A DNA stretch of 64,000 nt from Solea solea (GCF_958295425.1 NC_081142.1:8413754-8477753); one strand, 5' to 3'; positions 34,803 to 48,882 are shown, counted from the first letter of the stretch. The notes: generated by a model from the letters alone, not told the origin. Made by a program: numbers and translations.

Positions 34803-37800
34803 CCTGCGGTTAATCAATAGTAGCTGCCTTATTGATATGCAGCCTGTGCGATTAACACTTTGAACCTCACCAGTAACTACAGCAGAAACGATGAAACTCT
34901 GTCATAAATGTATTCCCTCAGCACATAAAGGTCAGGGTGGACCGTTTCTTGGATTCAGGGTTTGTGGGTTTCAAACGATTATTCAAATGACACAAGGCCG
35001 TGACATTGGCTGATGAAGCTGCATTAATAGCACGGGGTTGTTGTGCGAGTGTGTGTGAGTACGTGTGGAAGAGAGAGTGGGTTAATTAATGTGTTGTTTT
35101 GGCAGAAACAATCCTTTTGGCTGTGGAGCACTGTTGTCTGTAACAGGAGGAGAAAAACAACACACGAGCTGCACATTTCTGGAGGCATTTTAATTGCTAG
35201 AATACAGTGCCAAGCTAAAAATGTCTCCGCTGGCCTGTAACATGAGAAAGTAAGAGAAGTTAGTTCATGTAACACCTCTGACTCAACGGTGGAGCGCACT
35301 TTTAATTCTCTAACTGTTCTTAAACACGTACACACACAAACACACTGGGTGACTTTTACTGTTATTTATGTTTATGTTGTCGGAAATCTGCTCCTAAAAC
35401 TTGGCCCATCTGAGTTGAATCTTCACAAATCCATCCCTCTCTGTCACATGGAAACACAGCTTCTCAAGTAAAGGTCACCAACTCTGGGATTAGACTTACA
35501 TTCTCCTGGCCCTGTGCTTAACCAAAGGCTGCACTGGATGTCCAAGTGATGCTCAGAAGGGTCAGTGGTTTCCTGTGCAGCAGCACTGACCTCTCTGTGT
35601 TGGTCACAGTGGGTTTGTGACCGGGGAGCACTACAGTATAAGTGACTTTCTCAGAGGCAGGTTCTCCAAGAGCTGAAAATGGGGACGTAAACCGCTCCAA
35701 CTGAACGAAGACCACAAACAACTTAAATTGAACACAAGTTGAAGTCCAACTTCAGTCTTATCTCTCCTACACATTGGAAAAACAAAAAGAGACATCTGGC
35801 AACATCTGTGCCAATGCAAATAAGATCCACAGAAGCAACTCCATCCCATATTTATGCTTTGTTTCTGTTTCTGGTTGTGAAATTCCATCTTAAAACTATA
35901 CGGCCGTCGCCCACAGGGACGCTGGCCAAAGTGAGCCGAGTATATAACATCCAGCGTCATCCTCTGTACCGCAACAGCAAAACACTGGCGAGCAGCCATG
36001 TCTTTTCTGTCATACTTTACTGCTTCCTGTGCTGAGGTTTTCCCAAAACCACTTATCTCGAGAGCCACTTCTCACCAGGCTGCCGGTCATTTACAGAATC
36101 CCATCCCTGTGGACGGGACCGTTTGGGGGTTTGTGCCGGTTTCTAAGGAATAATCAATTTGCTGTGTTTGTGTTGACAATTTTCCAGTTATTTATTCCAA
36201 AGTTGTGTCTTGATTTTCAACATACTGATGGTGTCCAGAGTCAGGTAGAGTAGACCTCATGTGCCTTTTCGATGGATAACTTGTTACTGTTTACAACCAC
36301 AGGCAGACATGTTGTTTAAGTGACGTCATAGTAACTCAGTGACGCCCTGGTTACTATGGAGACGACATTATTATATAATACAGTAATATATTCAGTGAGG
36401 GTGTTTAATGCACCTCTGGGGAAAAGGAAATAGCCACTAACTCATGTATTGTAAATCACTCTGACTGAGAAGCTTAATGAGTAATTATGTAAATAAAATG
36501 GTTATACTAATGAACGTTCATCACAAAAAAAAACCCCACATTATCTGCACAACTTTGACAACGTGAGCGAGTGCGATCGTTTTAAATGTGGGACGACAGT
36601 GGTTTTCAATGCGACTGCCAACGAAACACCCACAGATGTCCCCATGCGCCCAGTGTTTATTTTGTTATAAATATATGTGTTTATTTTTGTGGCGTGCTCC
36701 ATTCTCCAGCCTGAGTGCACTGAGGCAGCATGGGAGCCCCGATTAACCCCTGCCGATCCATCCATGACAGCACAGCAGACGCCTCCGCTAGTTCAAATGA
36801 AATCAAGCCATGAAGGGAAGGATTTCCTTTTTTAAAAAGGGGCATATTCATTTTTTAAAGCCATATTTTATCATGGGAAATATATATAATCAGATAAATA
36901 AGATAACACAGGAGATGAGAGGGGGAAAAAAAATAATACATTAAATCAAAATGATTAATCTGGTTGTGGATTATATCTTTATTTAAAATTCTCTGATGTA
37001 AAGATGATAGATATAATCTATACACAAAAGCAAACACGGCATCGCCAACAAGCTGAAATTTGAAAAAAAAACAAAAAAACAATTGGCCGACCAGTGCCCA
37101 TTCTGAAGCACTAATCAGGTAAAACATAAAAAAAACACATGGAGCCACATTACCAGCTGAGAACCTGGGTTTCTGCAAGAACTAAAGGGGTAATAAAAAT
37201 GCTGTGACATTCCTACTTCCTCCTCATTTTGGTTATTAGTCTGGCTGCAGTAATGCACAGATGATTTAGATGAAGGGGGCATGGGAGGGAGCCTGCACAG
37301 CACTTCACCTCAACCACTTCCAGATGTTTTCTTCTTTAAAATCTGCTTCAAATGTGTGAATGCAGCCAGAGACCAAGGTTTACCATGGGATACCCCACAC
37401 CCCAAAGCCTCAAGTACCCTGCCTTTTCCCAGAACCGAGCTCACCTTTAGGGCCTCACAATGACTATCAGGTGAGACTCCCTCCATCGTCACGTCTCTGC
37501 CCTGCATCAATCCGTCTCTTCAGAACACTGCATGCTGTACAAGGACTCATTCACAATCTAACCCCATCTATCAACACAGGAAGGAAAAAAGGGAGCGTCG
37601 GACATTCTTTGAAGTGGGAATGGAGCCGTGTTGCAGCTTCAAAAAAAGCGCAGTTGGATATGTAACCAATTATCATTACAACATCCCTTTAAAGGCCATG
37701 CAAAGGCATCTGGCTTATGTTTAGACGTGGAATTGGATCCTTTTGTGTGGTAACCCCACTGGGGACCAGTCTGTGAAGGCACAGGCCACAAGCTCACTGT

Positions 37801-38756
37801 ACAGGTGAATTAAAAAGGTACCAAACACACACACACACACACAAGCATATGTACATCCTTCACAGAGCATGATAGTCTCGTAGAATTAGTAGTATTTGTG
37901 GCTCATAGTGGCAAGCAGGGGTGATTGCACAATAACCTTAACAGCGCTGGCAATTCCAACCTTATTAAGTTTAATAATAATAAAAAAAAGAAGAAAGAAA
38001 GTCTATGCATTTAAAATAAATTAAAACCCCATTTTCAAAATGGTTGTCTCATCCTCCTTCAATCACTGTTTTTCTACGGAGAAGTTATAAAAAAACACAA
38101 TCAGACAGAGGGAACAATAACAGGCAAATTTGTTAAAACGCTATTATGATTGGCAATATCGTAGTGGTTTGATGCATGCAGTTCACCAGTACTCAAATCA
38201 TCCGCATCAATGATTTCTACCTCTGCAGTCCATTACACACAAGGGAAATATGAAGGAATCATAAAACCCAAAATTGACATTAAACTTTATACATTTTAGA
38301 AAAGCGTGACTACTGATGATGGTGAATCTGAACGGTGAAAGACTTATGTGTCCTAACAAGGATAAAACAAATCTGCTTAGAGTGGTACTAGTGAATCAGA
38401 CTCAACAATGAATCACTTGACAACATCACGCGTGCATAATCACTTCAAAACATCTTATCGTCTGTCGCGCTACATATCCAGACGCTTCGGTGTCAAATCA
38501 AAGATTTCTCTGCAGCATAAGCTTGTCACGTTCTTTCAGCTACTGTCACTGTGAATGTCCTGGGTCTGGCGTTTTCATTCTGTGAGCTTGTCCACTGTGA
38601 ACCTTTGTCAACAACATGCAGATTTGCTTTTGTCAGTTTTCCTGGTGTGTAACCAAGGTTAAGGTGCTCTAAAATTAAATCCATTTACTTCTAGACATAC
38701 GGAAATTAAAAACATTAAAAAAATGATGAAGCTCCAGCAATACAGTCGATATTAAT

Positions 38757-38884
38757 GTAGATATATACATATATAAATACTATATATATGTATAAACATA
38801 TACACATATGTATATATATATATATATACATATAGACACATATATATGTGTGTACATATAACATATATATATATATATATATAT
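38757..38884. repeat. AT-rich microsatellite (TATATAC-type)
   Basis: Repeated ATATATACATA words, self-complementary and non-coding. Confidence 0.93.
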
Positions 38885-38918
38885 ACTGCTTTTTAAGGCA
38901 CTACCAAAATCCAAACGC

Positions 38919-39262
38919 GTGGAACGATTCGGTTTGGTACAGTATAGTACATATTTTCTTGCATTTCCATTAGTACTAAAATAACTGGCCCCAATGGTTC
39001 CATTTTTTTGGCACCCGTCCCTTGGGGTACCAGAGAATAATGGTACAGAAGACCAGCTGATTGGGCGACAGGAGAAACCGTCTGCAGTGTGTTCTCTTAC
39101 AAAGTTTGACGTGTTGGTCACAGAGTTAGAAAAAAAAAAAAATAAAGCTGCTGGATGTCCTCCATTGTTGTCAGCTGCTGTGTCGCATTCGATGTCGTCG
39201 CACCGTCGAAACACAAGCCTGACCCGACCTGTACCAAACCGAACTGTACCATGATGGAAACA
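38919..39262 (-). mobile_element. MITE-like repeat (GGTTTGGTAC ends), copy 1
   Basis: Begins GATTCGGTTTGGTACAGTA and ends CCAAACCGAACTGTACC, so its ends are imperfect inverted repeats. Its interior, read on the minus strand (GACGACATCGAATGCG ... GGAGGACATCCAGCAGC), matches 49195-49606 in the plus orientation. It lies just beyond the presumed plpp2 3' UTR. Superfamily not assigned. Confidence 0.6.
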
Positions 39263-39284
39263 GTTTCATTTTAAAATGTGTCTG

Positions 39285-40054
39285 TTTAATTGGGTGAAAC
39301 TTGGTGGCGAGGAGAGAATATCAGACTTACATTCGTTGGAAGAGCAGTAATTAGCAGGCCTGTGTTTTCCCTGCACTTAACAGGCTAAAAGTATACCATA
39401 GCTTTGTTGCTGTAGTTTTGCAGATTTTCCCTCAATGCAGATTTAAGCAAATACACTTTAACATCGATAACGATGTCGTACAAACAACGTGCTCCGTTCT
39501 CTCTTACAGGAGAAGAGGAGGTCAACATGGTGTCTTTTTAAGAGGGGGGGTCCAGGACCTGGCCCCCTCAGTCAGTCCAGTGGTTGGGGGAGCAGGTGGG
39601 TTGTGAGTGGTTGACACATAAAAAAAGGGGGAGCGCTGGGGGCTTAAAGGCTGCACGCTACAGACCAGATGCAGACAGAGATGCAAAGGACTGGTTGCAG
39701 ACTGGGACTCATTCACTCACTCATCTTCTACCACTTTATCCTCCACACAAGGTCGCGGGGGGGGTCACACCCTGGACGGGTCACCAGTCCATCACAGGGA
39801 CACATGTAGAGACAAACAACCATTCACTCTCACACTCAGACTGGAACTCATGCAGCCAAAATTGAACATTTCAGCCATATAACTTTCTATATTACATCGA
39901 GCCTACAGCGTCAGGACTGCAGGTGACTCCGACTCTTCTCTTTACTGTCAAAGTGCACATGCACGATAAAGGCTGAGGCCTCTGAGGTGGATCCCGTCAC
40001 GCAGGTTTGGGGTCTGCAGGCCGCAGAACTTTCTCCCCCAGCGTCAGCCGCCGA
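39285..40054 (-). other. plpp2: Tentative plpp2 3' untranslated region
   Basis: Sequence downstream of the plpp2 stop on the minus strand. The first plausible poly(A) signal I see is ATTAAA at 39285-39290, which would give a 3' UTR of about 770 nt. That UTR would include a truncated dispersed repeat (39710-39862). The signal is a variant hexamer, so the end is a guess. Confidence 0.25.
39710..39862 (+). repeat. Dispersed repeat, copy d, truncated
   Basis: Has the 5' part of the family (CATTCACTCACTCATCTTC, CACCAGTCCATCACAGGG, AACAACCATTCACTCTCAC) but stops before the GGACTGTGGGAGGAA core. It lies in the presumed plpp2 3' UTR. Confidence 0.65.
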
Positions 40055-40213
40055 TCACACAGGGCCGGGATTGTGGTGATAGTTGTAATGGTTGGTGTGC
40101 TCGGAGTCTGTCATCTGCAGGCTGGGTTTCCTCTCCGGCTCCTCACTATCCACTGGCTCTGCCCTGGTGCAACGTGGAGGACGCTTTTTAAAGAAGTCGG
40201 ACACAAAGCGCAC
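40055..40213 (-). CDS. plpp2: plpp2 exon 6 (C-terminal tail and stop)
   Basis: 159 nt, residues 238-289 and TGA at 40055-40057. It finishes TM6 (VRFVSDFFK, compare human VCYISDFFK) and encodes the cytosolic tail with ERKPSL and an NHYNYHH segment, comparable to the human tail (NHYGYPHSSS). The acceptor is CCTGTGCAG|GTGCGC. The upstream polypyrimidine tract is a (CTCTC)-type pentanucleotide microsatellite. Confidence 0.9.
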   Translation of the reverse strand: MRFVSDFFKKRPPRCTRAEPVDSEEPERKPSLQMTDSEHTNHYNYHHNPGPV

Positions 40214-43200
40214 CTGCACAGGAGAGGAGAGGAGAGGAGAGGAGAGGAGAGGAGAGGAGAGGAGAGGAGAGGAGAGGAGAGGAGAGGAGAGGAGAGGAGG
40301 TAAGTTGTTTTTTTTTTTTTTTTTTTAAATTGAAGTGTTAAGCATGTGAAGGATACAGGACAAGTCTGGAAACTGTGATTACATACGTCTGGACGGCTCT
40401 GTACACAGCTGCTAAGCGACGGGCTAACACTTACACACACATGCACACTGGAGAGGAGAACACACAGAGAGCGGGCACATCCCCTGTAGGCCATAAAACA
40501 CTAAGCCCAGGAGGGTCTCTTATTGCACACAGCAATGTGAAGGCCAAGGGCGCGGGTCTACCTCCCAATTAATCATACACCGAGTTGCACACATGCATAA
40601 ACCCACACTCAACGTAACCAGAATTTCCACAGGGTGGTGATGACAGTGGGTCTATCAAAACAACCATGTGGCCAAACAATAAAGAAATCCAGCTGGATGT
40701 TATGGAGAGAGTGGACTTATTGCCTGAGAACCTGCCAGTGTAAGTGTGTGGGTTTGTATCAAGTCACACTCGGTTGTCAGACTTCAATCCCTCCGACTGT
40801 TACTGTGGGAATGAAGTAAAGCTGAAATGTAGATTCATCAGCAGCTACTCAGCTTTGAAGCTAGTATCGCTGACAGTAGGATTTGCCACTAAATGTCATT
40901 CTTGTGATCCCACCCATGTTTGCTCTCCCTTAATGCCTCAAACCACAGACTCAGAGTTAAGATGTCAACAGGTTTAATGGCTGCCAAAGCTTCACAGAAA
41001 GCTGACAATTTCTAAAAAGTTCTTTGTTTGAGCATGTAATGCTGTCATTTTTGAATGAAATAAAAAGATTTTGCTATACACAGTCTTAAGGGTGGAAGCA
41101 TAAAGAAATTCTTAAATTCCACCAGGGTTTCCCTTGAATGAAGTTGTCTTGGATACTCACGTTGAGTACAGCAACGAGCGCTCCCTGCAGCAGACCCACC
41201 AGAACGTCGCTCCAGTGGTGCTTGTAATCAGAGACTCGGGTGTAACCCACATACAACGCAAAGGCTACCAGGAAGAACTGGATGGTGGGCCGGAGAAGTC
41301 TGGCCCACTTAGCCACCAGTCTCGCCTGCACGTAGAGCTGGAGGATGGAACAGAGAGGAGGGAGAGCAGAGGGCGGAAGAGTTTTTTCTTAAACTTAGAA
41401 TGGATGTTGACAAATGTTCGTTATTTGTTTACATAAAAAAAAATGAAATAACTTTAAGAATAAGAATGTATCTCTATTGCAGAAACAGTAGCCTTCTTTT
41501 TAAGTGGTGAGTTTGACTCTAATATGTCCACTATAGACTGAACTCCCTTTTCTTTAGTGGAAAGCAACAGATGCCAACAAATGATGGCCCTGGCAACAAC
41601 ACAGGCTTCTGCTAGGTGACTGTTAAAGATGCAGAATTTAGAATTACACAACAGTCTCACACACAACATGTTTTCAGCAGCAGCTCGTCGCATTTGCCTG
41701 GCAGAAGAGCTGGAGATCTTTGAAATCTAGTATTCTACGAACTGTTCAACGTTGCTTTACTTGGCCTCTCGAAAACCTGCCGAACTTTTATGAAAGACAA
41801 ACGAGACCAAGAGTAACAAATTGGATCGGCCGACCTGGAAGAGAGAACACAGCACATGCTTTGCATGTCTCCGGATCATTTCTGTCCCCATTTGTGTCAC
41901 ACATGCTTCAAACTGGCTCCACGGGCCTTTTCATCAACTATTCATGCAGCCAGTGAGGAGACATTTATGGCCGATTCATGCCAAGATATTTATTTGCATG
42001 GTGATTTTCATTTCCATATTTACTGTACATGGAGATGCTTATTGACATTTGAGTTGAGGCATGTGTGTGATGTACTTACTGCGAGGAAAAGCATACAGTA
42101 CATCCCAAAAGAGGAGTGACCGGAGTAGAAGGACAATCTGGAAAAGACAAAGACGAAATGTGACTGAAATCTATTTTATCTTGTGGTATTTCCTTTGTAT
42201 CACTGTCGTGTAAAACGTGGCTGATGTGAATTGAATTCCTTTGTCCTCTGGTGTGTGTTAGTTATGTAATAACTCTAGAACACACTTTTCCACCTCTCCT
42301 ACCTGGACTCTGTGACGTCCTGTAGTCTGCCGGTGCAGTTGATTACGTGCATATATCCTGTGCAGACTTTGGGGGCACATACAGCCATGAAGTTGGGTCT
42401 TGGACGGCCGATAGTGAACTTGGCGAGGTCGGTCAGTGACTGGCTGACAGACGCACCAAACAAGAAGGTGCCCACTACTTTGTAGAGTGCGGCTACATAC
42501 TGGTTAAAGTCTGAATTAGAGTGGATCCTCTTGCTGTACACCAGGTACGCCTCTCCAGAGGAGATCTGATGAGGAGGAGGAGAACAGTTTGTGACATTGT
42601 TAGAACTTACTTAAGCCTAAAGACCATTTATAAATGAAAGGGAAAAAAAGAACAAGATGCTTTTTAGATGAGTACAATCATGTCATGTCCAGTGAGAGTA
42701 AGTGAGATAAAAGGGGAAAAGAAGAAGAAGAAGAGGGGAGATTGACGTTCTGGGGAGAACTTACAATGACGACAGTGCAGGAGATGGTGACGGCTGCCAG
42801 CATGTAATGGGTGATGGTGTCTGGTTTTAAGGGGTACCTGATGCTTTCATCGTCACAGTAAACCCCTCTTTGGTACGGCTTGAACACAATGGTCAAGATG
42901 ATGAAGGGCAGCGCCGCTGGAACGAAAACAACACAGAAAGATAAAATGAATATTCATTTTTCTCTAACAATGTGACGTGTGTTCAAGTGATACATGTCCT
43001 CTTCTGGCTCCATGGCTGCTCTCATGGCTGAGTCCACATTAAAACGTATAGCTTATAATATCTCATAAATTCAATTCACGGATAACCTGAATACAATTAC
43101 TGTTAATAAAATATGGCTGAAACAGTAAAACTAGCACTAAAATACAAAAAAATGATAAACTAAAAATATAATACAACACCATAATAGGAATCGAAGACCA

Positions 43201-46200
43201 AAACATATGTCGATGCAAATTAATTACTTTTAATAATTACAGAAAAATGCTTGGGAAAACACATTTGTCCATTTTTCTACAGGTTCTTAAACGTGACATA
43301 ATTTCTTATGTTAGGAAGCAACAATGTTTCTCCAAGGATAAAGGATCGCTAAAGTGTTTTCTCTCCCCCTCTGGACCTCAAGGTCTAAAATCACAATGAT
43401 GAAACAACCCACAAAAACACACATACACAATAAAACGGCAGCTGAATGCGAGGGTTGAAATGCACAGCAAGGGATTACAAAAATAAACAGTGGAAAAAAG
43501 TTTTTATGTACATAAGCGTTGGGGCATATGTCTTCTTCTTTTTTTGCTTTTTCAAAAATCACACATTCCACTAAATTAATGCAGACACAACACACACACA
43601 ACTCAGACTGAGTGATGTGGCTGAGTGCAGAAACAGGACCAAATATAGCCTGGTCACGGCTACAAGAGAACACAAATGACGTCCTTGAGAACTTCACAAC
43701 TATCCATCCCAGAAAAACACCCATGGGTTCAGATATTCAGCTTCATTACAAAATGACATGTTATTTAAAAGCTCTGACTGAAACCAAACACTCTTCCAAG
43801 CACGGCTAATCAAGTCTGCAACAACAACAAAAAAAAGTTTCCAGGAGAACTGAACACGTTTGCTAAAACCTAGGACGAGACAATAATGTAACTGAACCTA
43901 TGATACTTTATTTTCACTGGCATACACAATAACCTCTCTTCAAGGCCATGATAGGAGGGTTTCATAAGCTACAGTAAGAAGGAGAAAGACAGGCAGACGT
44001 GACTCCAACAACATCATAGACTACATAGACACCATAATTATTATCTGATTGTTCAGTTATCCAGATTAAGGCTGCAATTACCGGTTAACCTGCCAATTAC
44101 ACTTAATGGCCACTAGCATGCAATGTGATCTACCAGTTGTTGTAGTGCATCTAGTGTTGTGTGTAAAGATGTGGTCCTCTGCATGCGTTGGTTGTGACAA
44201 GTAGAGCTGAAACGATTAATCGTTTAATTGATTAATAATCGATAACTAAATCAATCGACAACTGTTTTGATAATCGATTAATCGGTTTGAAGTTTTTTTC
44301 ATGATTAAAACAAGATTTCTGATTCTGATTGTGAGTATTTTCTTCATTTCTTTGCTCTGGATAACAAAGAAATCATTAAAAGTGAATCATTTTGGTTTGT
44401 GGAAAAAACAAGACATTTGAGAAAATCATCATTTCCCGGTTTGACGAACACCGATCAACATTTGTTTTCTGATATTTTATGGACCAAGCGATTAATCGAT
44501 TATGAAAATAATCGACAGATTAATCAATTATGAAAATAATCGACAGATTAATCAATTATGAAAATAATCGACAGATTAATCAATTATGAAAATAATCGTT
44601 AGTTGCAGCTCCAGTGACAAGCGGTAATTTGAGATACTGTTGCTTTCTATCATTTTGAATCAGTCGGGCCATTCTCCTCTGACCTCTGCCATCAACAAGG
44701 CATTTTCAAATCATTCTTTGTAAGCCCTAGAGATGGTTTTGTTAAACTCCCCAAAAATCAGCAATTTCTGAAGAACTCGCACCGAACCACGGCACATTCA
44801 AGGTCATTTAAATGTCCTTCTCACCTCATTCTGATGCTCAGCCTGCAGGTCACCTGACCATGTCTACATGCTTAAATGCATCGAGTTGCTGCCATGTGGT
44901 TAACCAGTTAAGCAGTTGAACAGGTGTACCTATTAATGTGGCCAGTGAGTTTATATTCTTGTTGAGTGAGTATCTCGTCTCGATTTTTACATTAAACGCC
45001 AAAGGAAAAGTTTCACAATGTCTTGTTGATTGTCAAATCAATCATCCAAATTTGGAAAATCTTGATTTCTAAATAAGGAGTCCCTCTATGGCCCCTTAGA
45101 GGGAACCCTAACCCTAACCCGGAATCACTGAATAAACTTCAGCTGCTTCACTGTCATATACATTAAAAGGCAAAAAAAAGCCCCCAAAAACAACTTAAAT
45201 ACAGAAAAAACTGTTTTATTAGTTGATGAAACATTTCTGGTCTTATCCAGTTCTTTGGAGGGACAAGAATAGATTTGATAACTGAAAAACAGTCAAGTGA
45301 AAATGGAAAATATTTGACTAGATTCAGCTTCTCAAATATCGGCTTTAGTAGCTGTTCTCCATTAGCCCACATATCACTATTTACTCTTCATTGTGTGGCA
45401 CAAAATCTTTGTCATGGATGTTTGGTTTAATTATATATCTGATACTATAGCCAAAACAGACAAGTAATAGAGGAACTGATGAAAATGATAATGAGTTGCA
45501 GCCCGAGTCAGGAATGCAATATCCACCTTGACGTCCTCCACCGCTATAGCAGGCAGACAGTCCTGGGACCACTATGGAAATGCCATAGAGCCGAATACTA
45601 AATGCAAGAAAAACAGCAGTGGAAAAGCACAGCACCCTCCAAGTATTAAATGTCTGTGTAAATGAGAAGCGCACCCCTCCCATTCTTCTAAAAAAATGTC
45701 TGCAGCCGACAGAATTCCAGGAGGACTTCCAGCAAGACTGACTGATGACAGACCAAGAGTGCACATACTGAAGACCTGAGACAGAAGGAAAATATACAAC
45801 TGGACAATGGATCAGGATTCAGCTGAGGTGAACATTCTGTATAAAGGGAGTATAAAAACTGCACAGCCTACTGTACATGTATGAATGGAGACAAACCCCT
45901 ACAGTGTTTATTAAAGAGCACTGAAGGTTGTTGAAAGGTTGTGGTGGGAGCTGTGTGACACATTAATGCTATAAACTGTGAGTGTATTAGTGTGTGAGAC
46001 TAAACAGGACTTTCTTCCCTTCTGAGGAGAAGAATATAGGCTCCCCGACGTGTTCATAATAAACCACTGACCGACATATTTACAGTAAACAGCTATTCCA
46101 CCTTCACAAGACGATGCAGCGTCTGAGTCGCTCTCCTGTCTGACTCGGCCGGTGTAATTACACATGGGACGAGAACAGACGTTGTTTTGTGACGAGCCAA

Positions 46201-48840
46201 GTGCACACGCGTTTGTCACTGACGCAGAGTCGCGTTGGCTCGGCGACAATGAGCAGCTGCAGAACAGAAGCTTTGTGTGGAGAGGAGAATAAACAATGGG
46301 CTTCTATATGATAAACACACCATCTCACATGGTTACTCGACCTTGGAGGAGCCGGGTTTAGACTACTCAAACAGGGGAAAACCACATTGAGATACTGATT
46401 TATTCAAATACAAAAGGTTTTTTCTATTATTAGGCGCTACATGACTAGAGCACTTTTTTTCCCCCCACTAACGGCACATGTTGCTTAAATAGCAAACGTA
46501 CTTGTAACCATCTGAACGCACTAAGGGCGTGTTGGTCTCGATATGAGGGGTCTTGAGGCACAATTTTGGGCCATTGAGGCAGTGGAGAGTGATTACTGAA
46601 CACACCAAACTCCAGAAGCCTTTATTGTTTTTTTTTTTTTTTTAAAGGTTTCATTATAATGAAAACACAAAGATCATCTGCTTGTATGCAAGTGGTTTCC
46701 TCTCTTTTTTACTACCGGGCAACAGCAATCTGCACAAGTGCAACTGGCTTTTACAAGGAGTGGGAGAGGGCACAGATTGTTTATTTTACTTTGTGTGCAA
46801 AACACACAGATGATTGAGGCCTACCACTATAATCTTTCTTTCCACTGTTAAATGCAGAAAAGGACACAACCGAAATGCTCTTGATCCATGTTCTTTAGAC
46901 CAGTCCTTCCTAAAGACCGGGTCAGGGCCTGTTTGTGGTTTTGTTTTGTGTCCCTTTAACCCTTAAGAGTTCCTAATGGACATTTTCTGCCACTAGGAAC
47001 AAATCAGTAAGTTTTTTTTTTAAAGGAAATTTTAAGGGCTAATAATACATTTGTAGATTGGTTTGGCTTTGAGCAAAAGTGCTGAATGTCAAAAAAAGAA
47101 TGTGCCTGTTTTTAGACCGGGGGGCTACCAGTCGGTCCCAGTCCCTTTCCAAGTAGCTGGCCAAAAGGTTTCAATAATTGAACATAAGCCTGCTTACATT
47201 TCTATCCTATCAAATACAACGTTTTGCTTTGACAGCATTAATAGTTAAATTTAATAGTATGTGAGATACACTAGAAAGAAATGCATACAGAAATACAAAG
47301 TGCACACGGAGGTGAATTAAATACTGTTTATGTTACGTTTACTAATGTGTGTCGTGAACAGGCAAAACAGACTCGTTCAGTTTGTTTGGGTTGATATAAG
47401 CTGTGAGAATAAATAAAAGAATAAAAACTCAAGTAGCTCTCGGCCATTTTCATTTTGTCAAAGTAGCTCTCAGACGAAAAAGGGTTGGAGAGAGTTTTAG
47501 ACAGAATTTTTTTTAAGGTTATTTTGTTTTATTTACATGTGCGTGTTTTTCCCTTTCCCCATTTGTTTGTAAAAGTATATGTTGTCATAGCACCACCTAC
47601 TGTTGGCTTGTGTTAAATAAAACAAATGGCAGTGAAAATAGAGAGAAAGATGTTATGCATAAATTTGCTCTTGTCATGATTTATAGCATTATTTGAGTTG
47701 TGATGGTTTGTCATCTTTAAAAAGTGGGAGCCCTTTGCATACAGTGTTATAATAGAGCATAGATGATTTAGTCTTGTGTCTTATCAGGTGCAGACTGGAG
47801 ACTATGAGTGAAATTCAAACTATGCTCAGACTCTGCAAAAATGTTACTCACACTCATCCGTTACAAAACTATTACAGAATGGCCCGGAAAAGGAAGATAA
47901 GGGTTTGCGATCACTTGACTTTCTATTTGAATTGCTGCCCTTTGCTGCCGTTTGGAACAAATTACAACAGCACCTGGACGACACCCTTCATGGCAGTTTT
48001 CCACCGTGTACCCACTGGAACATGCTGAACTTGGGGTATAAAGTCTAATTCCACATATTTTCCTCTCAGCACCACCAAAATCCTGTTTGTAAAAACCACA
48101 GCACAATAGAAGCTCTCTTAACAGACATCCTGTCTCAGGCACCAAAGGGGAACAACCGTGGATTTACTGATGTGGCTTTTGGGAGGCAAAAGTCTGCACC
48201 TGTATCCTGCATCCTGAGTCCAGCTGTCAAGAACCGAGCGTATGTGTAGAGAAACTGCTGCGGCCAATTTGACCTTTTCCTTCTCCCATTTGCTGACAAA
48301 TGGTTGGACTCGCATCAAACGCGATGAAGCAGGTTCGAGTTTCATTTCAGGACTTAATATTGTGACAAATATGTTGAGGTTTTGATGTAGTCGCCAAACG
48401 TTTGGTTTAACAAAGTAAAAAAAAGAAAACGAGGTCCATGAAAATATAATTAATCAGCTGTTTTTCAACAGCCACCGTGATCAAAATATTATTTTAAGGT
48501 TTCTAGACTCTGCAGCTGAAGGAGACATTGTGACATGAAATCTTTTTCCATTTGACACATTGCCTCAGCCAATGACATCTTTTCTATTATGTTCTTTTTT
48601 TTGCTATATGTAATGTTTGTGTTAAGCACAACATTAAAAATATGTTTTTAATGTGGATTGGATACTCACACATATTGTATTTAAAATATTTTTATTATTA
48701 TTTGAGCACCCAAAGTATTCTTTTACACACACACACACACATACATGTGTATATATATATATATATATATACACAGTATATACATACACATATAGATATA
48801 TAGATATCTATATCTCTCTCTCTATATATATATATATACA

Positions 48841-48882
<42 letters not shown>

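Larger units (their letters stand above)
32830..39284. other. Intergenic region between plpp2 and tle, plpp2-proximal part
   Basis: Contains an old dispersed repeat (33025-33290), two (AC)/(GT) tracts (33570-33592, 33747-33770), a cluster of dispersed repeats and a SINE (34080-34802), an AT microsatellite (38757-38884) and a MITE copy (38919-39262). Open frames at 35631-36253 on both strands are not recognised as any protein. 36260-38750 shows no supported feature apart from an (AC)n at 37825-37842. Confidence 0.5.
44065..44960 (+). repeat. Older dispersed repeat, split by the hAT MITE
   Basis: The flanks of MITE copy 2 form one repeat when the insert and one target copy are removed (TGGTTGTGACAAG then CGGTAATTTGAG). 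The right half shares the words TTTCTATCATTTTGAA, CCTCTGA and GACCATGTCTAC with 33025-33290. It ends near GTGTACCTATTAATGTGGCCAGTGAG, a common teleost repeat end as I recall. Its class is not certain. Confidence 0.6.

Noticed and set aside
35631..36253. Overlapping frames on both strands between the genes
   Set aside because: No family recognised, composition looks random, and neither frame has supporting splice sites or neighbours.
45105..45120. CCCTAACCCTAACCC, a telomere-like word
   Set aside because: Only about two and a half units, a chance or minor repeat and not an interstitial telomere block.
45381..45764. Minus-strand frame of 127 codons in plpp2 intron 1
   Set aside because: It has no recognised domain or transposase motif and no splice signals. 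I considered a degraded transposon but found no supporting residues.
48118..48345. Minus-strand frame of 75 codons in plpp2 intron 1
   Set aside because: It could not be tied to any family and lacks convincing splice context.
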